A stretch of 64,000 bases of DNA from an uncultured Pseudomonadota bacterium (GTDB lineage: Bacteria; Pseudomonadota; Gammaproteobacteria; Steroidobacterales; Steroidobacteraceae), in contig CAISEB010000020.1 of the NCBI GenBank assembly GCA_903884235.1, forward strand, positions 124,001 to 188,000, read 5' to 3'. Below, piece after piece: positions 28,525-35,729 of the stretch. The notes under the pieces were generated by a model. The model did no database searches, was not told the DNA's origin, and saw only the letters and a program-made list of their open reading frames with translations. A program made the translations under genes and the position numbers. Each line of letters starts with the position of its first letter. The first letter of the stretch is position 1.

Positions 28525-28968
28525 TCAGCGCAGCAGGAGCAGCCGCGGGATCGTGTCCGCCGCCACCCAGAGGAGCGCGTTCTGGCCGAGGTCGCGCGCC
28601 AATTCGCCGGCCAGTGCCTGGTCGAGGCCGAGCGCCAGCACGCCCGGTTCGGCGGGCCAGCGTCCGTGCGGATCGGCGCCGAACCCGTCGATGCCGCGAA
28701 TACCGCCGCGTGCGAGGCGAAGCTTCAGGCTGCGCTGTGCGACGTCGTTCGCTTCGTCCGTCCACAACACGCTCGCCGGATTGCAGGCCGTGAGCCACGC
28801 GGAGCAGGCAGATCCCGTGGCCGCGTACAGCGCGGCCAGTGCCGGGCTGCGCTCGTCCACGTGCAGCACGAATGCCGGCTCGCAGCCGGTGACGTGGTAG
28901 TCGGCTGTCCGGTAGGCGTCCACCAGCGCGGGATCGAGCCCGCTCGTTCCAATCGTCTCGCGATCCAT
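28525..28968 (-). CDS. DUF3293 family protein
   Basis: 147 residues. The blocks VDAYRTADYHV, SAWLTACNP and LGQNALLWVA are those of DUF3293, a small soluble family of unknown function. AGGAGGG sits 5 nt before ATG 28968. It is transcribed in the direction of the FAH-family gene. Confidence 0.8.
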   Translation of the reverse strand: MDRETIGTSGLDPALVDAYRTADYHVTGCEPAFVLHVDERSPALAALYAATGSACSAWLTACNPASVLWTDEANDVAQRSLKLRLARGGIRGIDGFGADPHGRWPAEPGVLALGLDQALAGELARDLGQNALLWVAADTIPRLLLLR

Positions 28969-29040
28969 GCGGCCCTCCTGCGGCCACGGCCGGTCGGCGC
29001 GACCGGCATAATGGCAGCCCCTCCTCCGGCCGAGAACTCC

Positions 29041-29610
29041 ATGCGCATCGATGTCCCGCTCGGGAAGGCCTACCTGCTGCTCAATCACGGCCCCGTCACG
29101 CTGGTGACGAGCCGGTCTGGCGAGCGCACGAACGTCATGGCCGCGTCGTGGGCGATGCCGCTCGATTTCGATCCGCCGAAGGTCGTCGTGGTCATCGATC
29201 GCGAGACCCTCACGCGCGAACTCGTCGGGGAATCTCGCGAGTTCGCGCTCAACATCCCGCCGCGGGAGCTCGCAGATTCGGTCGTGGCGGTGGGCTCCCG
29301 CAGCGGCCGCGACGGTGACAAGTGGGCTGGCGAGGGGTTGGCGACGCTGCCCGCAGATCGCATCGGCGCACCGCTCGTGGACGGTTGCATCGCCTGGCTC
29401 GAATGCCGGCTCCTCGAGGAGCGCGACGTCGAGCGCAAGTACGACCTGTTCATCGCCGAGGTGGTCGCGGCGTCGGCGGACGACCGCGTCTTCAGTGGCG
29501 GGCGCTGGCACTTCGACGATCCCGCTCTGAAGACCGTGCACTACGTGGCCGGCGGGCAGTTCTTCACGATCGGCGATCCCGTCACCGGCAGAACGGGCCG
29601 GCCCGGCTAG
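29041..29610 (+). CDS. Flavin reductase-like (DIM6/NTAB) flavoprotein
   Basis: 189 residues with the split-barrel FMN-binding fold: TLVTSRSGERTNVMAASWAM near the N-terminus and FALNIPPRELA. Such proteins reduce free flavin or act as the reductase part of two-component monooxygenases; no oxygenase partner is adjacent. ATG 29041 begins MRIDVPLGKAYLLLNHGPV. Its stop overlaps by 4 nt the stop of the convergent MazG-like gene. Confidence 0.85.
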   Translation: MRIDVPLGKAYLLLNHGPVTLVTSRSGERTNVMAASWAMPLDFDPPKVVVVIDRETLTRELVGESREFALNIPPRELADSVVAVGSRSGRDGDKWAGEGLATLPADRIGAPLVDGCIAWLECRLLEERDVERKYDLFIAEVVAASADDRVFSGGRWHFDDPALKTVHYVAGGQFFTIGDPVTGRTGRPG

Positions 29611-29963
29611 AGCTCGGTGTACTTGCGGATCGAGCCCCGGGATTTCTCGACCGGGTACTTCAGGGCGTTCACCGCGATCTTGGCGCGCGCCGCGGCGGCG
29701 AGGTCGATGCCGAGCTTGTCCGCGAGCCGGATCAGGTATACGAGGACGTCCGCCGCCTCCTCCCCGACCTCGAGGAGCTTGTCGGCAGGCAGGCTGAGCG
29801 AGGCGTCCTCGCTGAGCCACTGGAAGTGCTCGACGAGTTCGGCGACCTCCACGCTGAGGGCCATCGCGAGGTTCTTCGGCGAATGGAACTGGTCCCAGTC
29901 CCGCTCGGCGGCGAAGTGACGCAGCCGGTCCCGCAGTTCGATCAACGGGTCCTCGGCACTCAT
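29607..29963 (-). CDS. MazG-like nucleotide pyrophosphohydrolase (dCTPase type)
   Basis: 118 residues, all-alpha. The metal-binding EVAELVEHFQW (about residues 38-48) and EEAADVLVYLIRLADK (about residues 68-83) blocks give the ExxE...ExxD pattern of MazG folds; it is closest in layout to DCTPP1/RS21-C6-type dCTP pyrophosphatases. It would hydrolyse non-canonical or excess dNTPs. Its start overlaps the KfrA-like stop (ATGA), so the two proteins are coupled. Confidence 0.88.
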   Translation of the reverse strand: MSAEDPLIELRDRLRHFAAERDWDQFHSPKNLAMALSVEVAELVEHFQWLSEDASLSLPADKLLEVGEEAADVLVYLIRLADKLGIDLAAAARAKIAVNALKYPVEKSRGSIRKYTEL

Positions 29964-30406
29964 GTCCCCTCCTCCGATTGAGCCGCTTCGAGCGACGCGA
30001 TGCGTTGCTGGGCGGAGGCCAGCGCGCGCGCGAGTTCGGCGATCCTGAGCCGTGCGTCGGCGAGCTCGCGCGCCGCTCGCTCGGACTCCGCGAGGCGAGC
30101 TCGCAGGGCATCGGTCTCCCGCGCCCAGCGCACCTGGTGCACCTGCTCGCGGTGCTCGGCCAGGTTCGCGCGTTCCACGGCCGACTCCAGCGATTCGTCG
30201 GTCGGCGGCGGCGCGGGCCGCGACGGCGTCGGCGTCGGGCGTTGCGCGTCACGCAGCATCCGGTAGATGCGGGTGACGCCCCCTCGGACGCCGTGGCGAC
30301 GCGCGAGCAGTTCGCGCACTGCGACGCCGGTGAGGCGCGCGCCGGATGAACCCACCTCGCGGATCGCGGAGCGGATCAGGTCGTCGCTGACGAGAGGGGG
30401 GCGCAT
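29960..30406 (-). CDS. KfrA-like DNA-binding coiled-coil protein
   Basis: 148 residues. The N-terminal part (about 1-55, VSDDLIRSAIREVG and ARRHGVRGGVTRIYRMLRD) matches the KfrA_N DNA-binding domain of plasmids; a Pro-rich linker follows and the C-terminal half is a long Arg/Glu/Ala coiled coil. KfrA proteins bind their own promoter and help plasmid maintenance as nucleoid-like filaments. A perfect dyad 20 nt upstream of the ATG fits autoregulation. This one is unusually short and coupled to a MazG-like enzyme. Confidence 0.8.
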   Translation of the reverse strand: MRPPLVSDDLIRSAIREVGSSGARLTGVAVRELLARRHGVRGGVTRIYRMLRDAQRPTPTPSRPAPPPTDESLESAVERANLAEHREQVHQVRWARETDALRARLAESERAARELADARLRIAELARALASAQQRIASLEAAQSEEGT

Positions 30407-30425
30407 GGGTCGATCATATCGGGAT

Positions 30426-30443
30426 TACGGAAAGTTTTCCGTA
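30426..30443. promoter_or_regulatory. Dyad operator candidate upstream of the KfrA-like gene
   Basis: TACGGAAA-GT-TTTCCGTA is a perfect 8-bp dyad 20-37 nt ahead of the kfrA-like start. KfrA proteins are known autorepressors that bind palindromes at their own promoter. Confidence 0.6.
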
Positions 30444-30769
30444 TGTTCGATATCGCAACGATCGGTCGTCGAAATATGTCACGACCACAGGGACTGATTT
30501 CTTGTTAGAACAGAGACTTAGGCATCCCGCTTGTTCCACGACCTGTTCCACGTCGCGTTCGCGGCCAAACCGGGCGGGCTGATCTACCGGACCGGGCCGA
30601 CGCGCACGCTTCCTGCCTGTCTCCAGGCGGACCGCGGCGCGCCGCCGGTATGAGGTGTCAGGGGCCGATGCTTCGCCTCGACCATTGTTTCGTCACTGCT
30701 TCGTGTAGTCGAAAAGGGTGTTTATCTATTACTTACAATGAGTTACGTAGGTTTCGTCTCGAAACCAGC
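30444..30769. other. Gene-free region between the KfrA-like gene and parB
   Basis: About 330 bp without a convincing gene, between two minus-strand genes. It contains a direct repeat GTTCCACG (near 30533 and 30545), an AT-rich stretch near 30715-30740 and a GTTTC/GAAAC dyad at its right end. It is the most likely place for a left junction of the plasmid-like region, but no tRNA, integrase site or end repeat is visible. Confidence 0.5.
30750..30766. other. parS-like dyad beside parB
   Basis: GGTTTCG-TCT-CGAAACC, a perfect 7-bp dyad, lies 3 nt after the parB stop. The GTTTC...GAAAC arms resemble the ParB-binding core of chromosomal parS. Position next to parB supports a centromere site; a simple mRNA-end hairpin is the alternative, although no T-run follows. 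Confidence 0.45.
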
Positions 30770-31750
30770 CTACCCGAGGTCCTTCAGGATCTGGTCCATC
30801 GCCTGAATGACGGCATCGCGATCACCTACGCCGAGGCCCTTCGGGAAGGCCACGGTCACCTTGCCGCGCGGGTTGCGCACGAGAATCGCACGCCCTGCCC
30901 GCCCGACGTTGTACTCGCGGCGAATCGGCTCGAGCTTGCGGGATTGGTCGAGACTGGCGAGCAGCGCCTTGAGCACCAAGCGCGGATCGCGGCCACCCTC
31001 CTCTTCCTTGCGAGCAAGGTTCTTCGCCGCCTGGAGCACGACCTCCTTGGCACCCGGCCGCTCCATCAGCGTGCCGAGCTTGTAGGCCTGCTCCACCGGT
31101 ACCGCCGAACGATCGGAGAACAGGTTGGCGATCGGCGCGAAGCTGAGCAGCTGCGCCGCCTTGAGCATCTTGGTGACCTGGCCCTTCGAGACGTTCAGCG
31201 CGCCGGCGAGCGCCTCCTGAGTCGGGAATAGCCGGGCCTCGATTTGCGACTGGAACGACAGCGCGCGCTCCATCGCGGTGATGTCCTGGCGGTCCGCATT
31301 CTCGAGGTGCATCAGCACCGCCGCCTGCGAGTCGGAGATGTCGACCACGCGCACCTTCAGCTTGGTGTTGGTCACCTCGCACGCGAAGCGACGCCGCATG
31401 CCGTAGACCAGTTCGTAGTCGAATTCAGGATCGCCGCTGATCCGGCGCGCGAGCGCAGGCTCCTGCTGGCCATCCTTCGGGATCGACCGGATCAGGTCTT
31501 CACAGCGCTCGCGCGTGTACCAGGCATCCGTCCGGTTGTGGTACTTCCAGCCGCGGCAACGCCGCGCGTCCACGCTGAGCACGGTCTCGCGGGTAAGACC
31601 TGGACTCGTCCGTCCCTGCAACGCCAGCTCGGCCGTCGGCAGCACGGCCTGGTTGGAGCTCCGCTCGGTCATGGAGGACTCGCCCTTGTCACGAACCGAG
31701 TTCGCGATGTCGCCCAAACGGGTGCCGCCAAAGAGTCGCTTGCTGTTCAT
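30770..31750 (-). CDS. parB: ParB-type partition protein
   Basis: 326 residues. The N-terminal ParB/Srx domain includes EDLIRSIPKDGQQEPALARR and the MRRRFACE block; the central helix-turn-helix is TQEALAGALNVSKGQVTKML (about residues 185-204). It binds parS DNA and works with the ParA ATPase to segregate the replicon. AGGAGGGG immediately precedes ATG 31750. It follows parA by 19 nt in the same direction. Confidence 0.92.
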   Translation of the reverse strand: MNSKRLFGGTRLGDIANSVRDKGESSMTERSSNQAVLPTAELALQGRTSPGLTRETVLSVDARRCRGWKYHNRTDAWYTRERCEDLIRSIPKDGQQEPALARRISGDPEFDYELVYGMRRRFACEVTNTKLKVRVVDISDSQAAVLMHLENADRQDITAMERALSFQSQIEARLFPTQEALAGALNVSKGQVTKMLKAAQLLSFAPIANLFSDRSAVPVEQAYKLGTLMERPGAKEVVLQAAKNLARKEEEGGRDPRLVLKALLASLDQSRKLEPIRREYNVGRAGRAILVRNPRGKVTVAFPKGLGVGDRDAVIQAMDQILKDLG

Positions 31751-31769
31751 TTCCCCTCCTCCGATTCGT

Positions 31770-32945
31770 TCAGGTGATGCCGCGGGCGTTGAGCTCCGCG
31801 CGCTTCGACGGCCATTCGCGGAGCACCGCAACCTCGATCTCGCCAAACACCCCGTCCATCATCTCCAGGACCTTCCGGTTCGGCTTCGCCTGTTCGTACG
31901 GCCCAACGAACTGCGCCGAGGCGTTGATCACCTCCGCCGCGTGGAAGAACACGCGCTGGAACACGGACTCGCCGAAGCACGCCCGCATGACGTCGACGAA
32001 CTGCCGCTGGCTGTCGTAGCGCTGGTCGAACAACGTCGTCAGGACCGAAATCCAGCGGTAGCTCTTCTCGGGGGCGAGCTGGGCCACGTAGGTGCGGATC
32101 ATCCGGAAGAACTGCACCGTCGACGAGAAGTCGAACATCTTGGCGGCGGTGGGGACGACGAGCGCGTCTGCCGCGATCAGCACGTTCAGCGAGATGACGC
32201 CGAGGGCCGGCGGCGAATCGAGCAGGACGACGTCGTAGTTGTCGGCCACCGTCTGGATGCCGTAGCTCAACTCCGCGAACACCTCGCGGCGCGCCTCGGG
32301 AGAGGTCTGCTCGGCGATGTGCAGCACGAGAGCGATCTCGGCCTCATAGAGCGCGAGGCACGCCGGGATCAGGTCGATGCCCGGAAAATAGGTCTTGCGG
32401 ACAACCGGAGCCAGCGTCGAATGCGCACCACCGAGGTAGGCCAGGATCGTGTCGTCCTGCCTGATCTCGGCGTCCGGCACGTACCCGAACATCGACGTCG
32501 TCGTCGCCTGGCTGTCCGTGTCGATCACCAGCACGCGGTACCCGCGCAGCGCCAGGTAGTGCGCGAAGTTGATGCAGGTCGTCGACTTGCCGACACCACC
32601 CTTGAAGTTCTGGCAGGCGATGACCATCGGCCGGTCCTGCGCCGGATCACGATGTGGCAGCGTCCGGAAGTGCGCACGGAACGCCTGGATCTGCTCCAGC
32701 GTGTAGCCGACGCGGCGGTTGTTGTCCGGATTGCGGACCGGGGGCGCGACGCCCAGTTCGGCCTCTGCCCGGGCCAGCGTCGTCCGGTCACGCCCGACCA
32801 TATCGGCCGCCTCCGACGGACTGAACAGGCGCTGCAGGGACTTGCGCGAATGGGGCGACTGCCCCATCTCGTGCATCTTGTCGAGGAAGTTCTCGCTGTA
32901 GTCGAGAATGGCATCAAGCTTGTCAATGGCGGGTGTCACTGGCAC
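31770..32945 (-). CDS. parA: ParA-type partition ATPase with N-terminal DNA-binding domain (type Ia)
   Basis: 391 residues. An N-terminal helix-turn-helix extension (SPSEAADMVGRDRTTLARAE, about residues 42-61) precedes the ATPase core, whose deviant Walker A is FKGGVGKST with lysines near 115 and 120; Walker B is VVLLDSPPALG. The large size and DNA-binding extension mark type Ia ParA, which autorepresses its own promoter. Start GTG 32945 is chosen because GGGAG lies 9 nt upstream; ATG-starting extensions would overlap the divergent repA. An operator-like dyad sits just upstream. Confidence 0.92.
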   Translation of the reverse strand: MPVTPAIDKLDAILDYSENFLDKMHEMGQSPHSRKSLQRLFSPSEAADMVGRDRTTLARAEAELGVAPPVRNPDNNRRVGYTLEQIQAFRAHFRTLPHRDPAQDRPMVIACQNFKGGVGKSTTCINFAHYLALRGYRVLVIDTDSQATTTSMFGYVPDAEIRQDDTILAYLGGAHSTLAPVVRKTYFPGIDLIPACLALYEAEIALVLHIAEQTSPEARREVFAELSYGIQTVADNYDVVLLDSPPALGVISLNVLIAADALVVPTAAKMFDFSSTVQFFRMIRTYVAQLAPEKSYRWISVLTTLFDQRYDSQRQFVDVMRACFGESVFQRVFFHAAEVINASAQFVGPYEQAKPNRKVLEMMDGVFGEIEVAVLREWPSKRAELNARGIT

Positions 32946-32969
32946 ACTGCTCTCCCGGAATGGCTCATC

Positions 32970-33004
32970 CACGGATTTCCGGCACAACTTACCAGAAATC
33001 CGTG
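32970..33004. promoter_or_regulatory. Long dyad between parA and repA
   Basis: Two perfect 10-bp arms, CACGGATTTC and GAAATCCGTG, are separated by 15 bp in the 94-bp gap between the divergent parA and repA. Type Ia ParA proteins repress their own promoter from such sites, and RepA proteins can do so too. It may coordinate copy number and partition. Confidence 0.65.
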
Positions 33005-33039
33005 CGTAGGGCTGGCTCAGAAGGTGTAATTGCACCGCC

Positions 33040-34140
33040 GTGAGGACTGAACCCTTGCCACCGGGACCCGACCTGTTTGCGTTGATGCAGCGATATGAAG
33101 CTGCAGGATACTCGCGCGCGCGCATGGTCGCCCAGCTCGTCGCCGATGGCGTGCCCGCCGCCGAACTGATGCCCCACTTCCCGGGCTTCCCGCCGAGCGC
33201 CTTCGAGCGCGCCCCAGTGCCGGGTCCTCGTGCGGTAACGCCGCGCCTGCCGAACCCGATTATGTCCGCGCCACCACAGCTGCCGAGGGTGCAGGTCCCG
33301 GCCGCGGAGCCCGCCGTCCCGTCGGCCGCGTCGGAAGGCATCTCGTTCCACTACGTCCCTTTGATCCAGTGCTCGTTCCCGCATGCAGACCCCGGCGAGC
33401 TGTCGAGCTTCACGCGCAAGAACGGCTGGCTGGAGCTGACGCTCGGAACCACTCGGCCGGATACAGGCCTGCCGTACGGAGTGCCGGCACGCCTGCTGAC
33501 AATCTACTGTGCGAGCGAAGCGGTCCGAACCCGATCGCCCGAGATCTATCTCGGCCGCTCGGTGCATGAATTCCTGCGCATGCTCGATGTGCCGGTCACA
33601 CGCGGCGAACGCGGCAACCTGCGCGTATACGCGAACCAGCTGCTGCGCCTGATCCACTGCACGCTGTCGATCGACGAGAACATCCGCGACGCCAGTGGCC
33701 GCACCGGTCTGCATATCCGCCAGGCATTGTTCGCAGACGAAGCACGCCTGTGGTGGGACGAAGACCAGGCAGTCGGCCACGGCAGCTCGCTGCAGCTATC
33801 GAGCGTCCTGTTCCACTCGATCCTCGAGCGATCCGCGCCGTTGTCCACGCGGGCCATCAAGCTGCTGCGCAAGAGTCCGATGGACCTCGACGTCTACGCC
33901 TGGCTCGTGCACCGACTGTTCCACCTCAGTCGACCAAGCAATGTCACCTGGCAGCAGCTGTCCGAGCAGTTCGGACACGCGTACGCCGAACTACGCCAGT
34001 TCCGTCGCTTCTTCCTGGACTCGCTGGACCGCGTCCGCGTCGTCTACCCCGAAGCACGCGCGTCGGTAACTGAAACGGGCCTGCTCCTGCTGCCGTCGAA
34101 GCCACATCTGGACAAGCGACTCCCGTCCCGGGCGCGTTGA
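33040..34140 (+). CDS. repA: Plasmid replication initiator RepA
   Basis: 366 residues. After a Pro-rich N-terminus, the core reads FHYVPLIQCSFPHADPGE, then TGLPYGVPARLLTIYCASEA and IYLGRSVHEFLRML, the blocks of the RepA_C (PF04796-type) plasmid initiator family. It would bind the iterons located right after it and open the origin. GTG 33040 is used as start; an ATG at 33085 would also be possible. Placement beside parAB and the iterons supports a replicon role. Confidence 0.85.
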   Translation: MRTEPLPPGPDLFALMQRYEAAGYSRARMVAQLVADGVPAAELMPHFPGFPPSAFERAPVPGPRAVTPRLPNPIMSAPPQLPRVQVPAAEPAVPSAASEGISFHYVPLIQCSFPHADPGELSSFTRKNGWLELTLGTTRPDTGLPYGVPARLLTIYCASEAVRTRSPEIYLGRSVHEFLRMLDVPVTRGERGNLRVYANQLLRLIHCTLSIDENIRDASGRTGLHIRQALFADEARLWWDEDQAVGHGSSLQLSSVLFHSILERSAPLSTRAIKLLRKSPMDLDVYAWLVHRLFHLSRPSNVTWQQLSEQFGHAYAELRQFRRFFLDSLDRVRVVYPEARASVTETGLLLLPSKPHLDKRLPSRAR

Positions 34141-34152
34141 AGTTCCCCGAAA

Positions 34153-34445
34153 GGCGTTACAACTCTCACGCCTGAAAGGGCCCAGAACACGTCGGCGTTC
34201 GAAAAAAGCCGGGAAATTCAGCCACTTTTGGACCCCCGCAAAGAGGGCGTTACATCTCTCACGCTACAGATGTAACCCTTTGTATTAATAGAGTTTTTCT
34301 GATCCGAATCCGACAGGTCAGGTTCACCTGCGTGACAACTCTTACGTGCGAACGTCCCATCTCTCGCGCAAAGCCGTCGCAACACTGCCGGCGGACCGTC
34401 GCAACTCTCCGCCAACGAGCACTATTTCTATTATATTTCATGAAC
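34153..34445. other. Iteron-type replication origin (oriV)
   Basis: Directly after repA are six copies of a 19-bp element: the best copy is GGCGTTACAACTCTCACGC (34153-34171), and 34246-34264 differs from it by one base. Four more degenerate copies follow at 34329, 34351, 34373 and 34395. AT-rich stretches lie between (34273-34300) and after them (34424-34440), as needed for opening. This is the layout of an iteron-controlled plasmid origin; no clear DnaA box was seen. Confidence 0.82.
34329..34413 (+). repeat. Four iterons at exact 22-bp period
   Basis: Copies start at 34329, 34351, 34373 and 34395, each 19 bp with a 3-bp spacer, so RepA would bind on the same DNA face every two helical turns. 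Shared core is CGT-NN-CA-A/T-C plus a CTCTC-like block; the third and fourth copies share CCGTCGCAAC. Confidence 0.8.
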
Positions 34446-34457
34446 TTGCGGAAGCCC

Positions 34458-34483
34458 CCTGTAGACTCCTGTAGTCCCTGTAA
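34458..34483 (+). repeat. Short CCTGTA repeats beside the origin
   Basis: CCTGTA occurs at 34458, 34468 and 34477, spaced 10 and 9 bp. It may be a host-factor or initiator side site; no function is assigned. The rest of 34141-34541 holds no gene. Confidence 0.45.
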
Positions 34484-34541
34484 TAACTCCTAGCGCTGCG
34501 GAGAATACGAGACAGGGGAGGGGATGCAGGTCAGCAAACGC

Positions 34542-34754
34542 TCAACGCGGCCGCTTCGCCGATGACCAGGCAGACGGCTGCACAAGGGAAACCGACGCGG
34601 ATGAGGTTGGCTTGGCGAACCGATCCGCATCCGTGAACACGGTGGAACAGCCCGTACAGGCGAGCAACGACGACCGATACAACGAACCATCGGTCCGCCG
34701 CACCGTCACCTGCTCGAACGCGTCACACCCACAGACTCTGCACCGGAAAGCCAT
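34542..34754 (-). CDS. Small zinc-ribbon protein under LexA control
   Basis: 70 residues. Two CxxC pairs, CRVCG near the N-terminus and CTGCS near residue 33, form a zinc ribbon; between them is RRTDGSLYRSSLLA, then FTDADRF. The tail is Ser/Pro-rich. I recall similar small proteins on plasmids of plant-associated gammaproteobacteria, function unknown. A LexA box lies 2 nt ahead of the ATG (34754) and an intrinsic terminator just beyond that, so it appears to be an isolated SOS-type gene of the element. Confidence 0.7.
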   Translation of the reverse strand: MAFRCRVCGCDAFEQVTVRRTDGSLYRSSLLACTGCSTVFTDADRFAKPTSSASVSLVQPSAWSSAKRPR

Positions 34755-34756
34755 GA

Positions 34757-34772
34757 CTGTATATTCATACAG
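34757..34772 (-). promoter_or_regulatory. LexA (SOS) box
   Basis: CTGTATATTCATACAG has the CTG-N10-CAG form of the enterobacterial/pseudomonad LexA site, with flanking A and T extending the dyad to ACTGTAT/ATACAGT. It directly precedes the zinc-ribbon start codon. A second half-like copy ACTGTATA is at 34861-34868. Confidence 0.78.
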
Positions 34773-34781
34773 TTCTCCGGC

Positions 34782-34819
34782 AAAAGAAAAGCGGGGCGAC
34801 CACTTTCGTGGGGCCCCGC
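34782..34819 (-). terminator. Rho-independent terminator upstream of the SOS-box gene
   Basis: On the minus strand the hairpin GCGGGGC...GCCCCGC with an inner CCAC/GTGG stem and a small loop is followed by TTTTCTTTT. It would stop leftward transcription just before the LexA box, insulating the zinc-ribbon gene, or act as an attenuator if transcription starts further right. There is no leftward gene between here and 36563 to terminate. Confidence 0.75.
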
Positions 34820-34947
34820 GCTGAGAATCGGGATGCAGGGGGAGGGGAGAGCAACCCGATACTGTATAGATGCGGCCCGGCCGCAGAAGTTCAACCCATC
34901 CAGGCCCCTCGCCCGATCCGCCTCGGACCGCCCCGCCACCGACCTGA

Positions 34948-35490
34948 ATGACTGCGCCCCGATACACCTATCGCCGATGCCAGCCGAATGACGCGGCGCT
35001 GCTGCGCGCGGTCGCTGTCGCCTGCTACACGCCGTACTACCGTGACTTGTGGGAACCGGGTGGCATGGAGGCCTATCTCGCTTCGATCTATGAGCCCGTG
35101 CTGCTCATGTCGGAGCTCGCGGACCCCAATCTGCGCTTCGAACTCGTGTACCAGGACGGCGAGCCGATCGGCTTCTCGAAGTATCACTTCCGATGCGACC
35201 GTGCCGACACGCCGAATGCGGCCTACCTCGAACGCGTGTACGTTGCTCCGGCAGTCGCGGGCCACGGCGTTGGCAGCACACTGATCGCCCGGATGATCAC
35301 GACCGCCAGGAACGACGGGCGCGACTGGATCTGGCTGCAGGCAATGTCGCACGCCAGCAAACCCGTCGCACGGTATAGGGCTCTCGGTTTCGAAGACTGC
35401 GGGCAGGTCACGTTGTCACTGCCGAAAGTAAAGCCCTCCGAAGCGGCGATGATCGTGATGAGGCTCGCGCTTCGGAACCGCCAGCCCTAG
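34948..35490 (+). CDS. GNAT-family N-acetyltransferase
   Basis: 180 residues. The acetyl-CoA loop is in ERVYVAPAVAGHGVGSTLIARM (about residues 94-115), with RYRALGFEDCG after it. The substrate is unknown; it belongs to the general RimI/GNAT superfamily rather than a known resistance enzyme. It is the first + strand gene after the origin and is likely cargo of the plasmid-like region. Confidence 0.82.
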   Translation: MTAPRYTYRRCQPNDAALLRAVAVACYTPYYRDLWEPGGMEAYLASIYEPVLLMSELADPNLRFELVYQDGEPIGFSKYHFRCDRADTPNAAYLERVYVAPAVAGHGVGSTLIARMITTARNDGRDWIWLQAMSHASKPVARYRALGFEDCGQVTLSLPKVKPSEAAMIVMRLALRNRQP

Positions 35491-35686
35491 ATCCACGACT
35501 CGCGCATTCGTCGCAGTCTCCGAGCCGATGGACCGGCGGCTGCCCGTATTTCCGGAGCAATCCAATATCTAGACGAACGCAGCGGATATGCGACTCACGC
35601 CGAGTCAGGTCCTCGCCGATGATTTCCGTGCGAAGGGACTGAGTGTGTCGTTGCTCCAGAGATTGGAGCCAAGCACCAGCTATCCG

Positions 35687-35704
35687 TGCCGACCAGGGTC
35701 GGCA
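35687..35704. repeat. Inverted repeat upstream of the relaxase gene (oriT candidate)
   Basis: TGCCGACC-AG-GGTCGGCA, a perfect 8-bp dyad, lies 26 nt before the relaxase ATG. Relaxase-binding inverted repeats of oriT usually lie just upstream of mob genes; the nick site cannot be read. It could equally be an operator for the relaxase gene. The surrounding 35491-35729 holds no convincing gene. Confidence 0.4.
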
Positions 35705-35729
35705 TGCCAGTACTGCCACGGACGGCGTG

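Noticed and set aside
30407-30769. tRNA gene or integrase attachment core at the left edge of the plasmid-like region
   Set aside because: No cloverleaf or matching repeat at the right edge (55707-55770) could be found by eye.
34755-34967. N-terminal extension of the zinc-ribbon gene to 34967
   Set aside because: It would cross a T-run terminator and the LexA box and adds a Gly/Ser/Pro-rich unlikely sequence.
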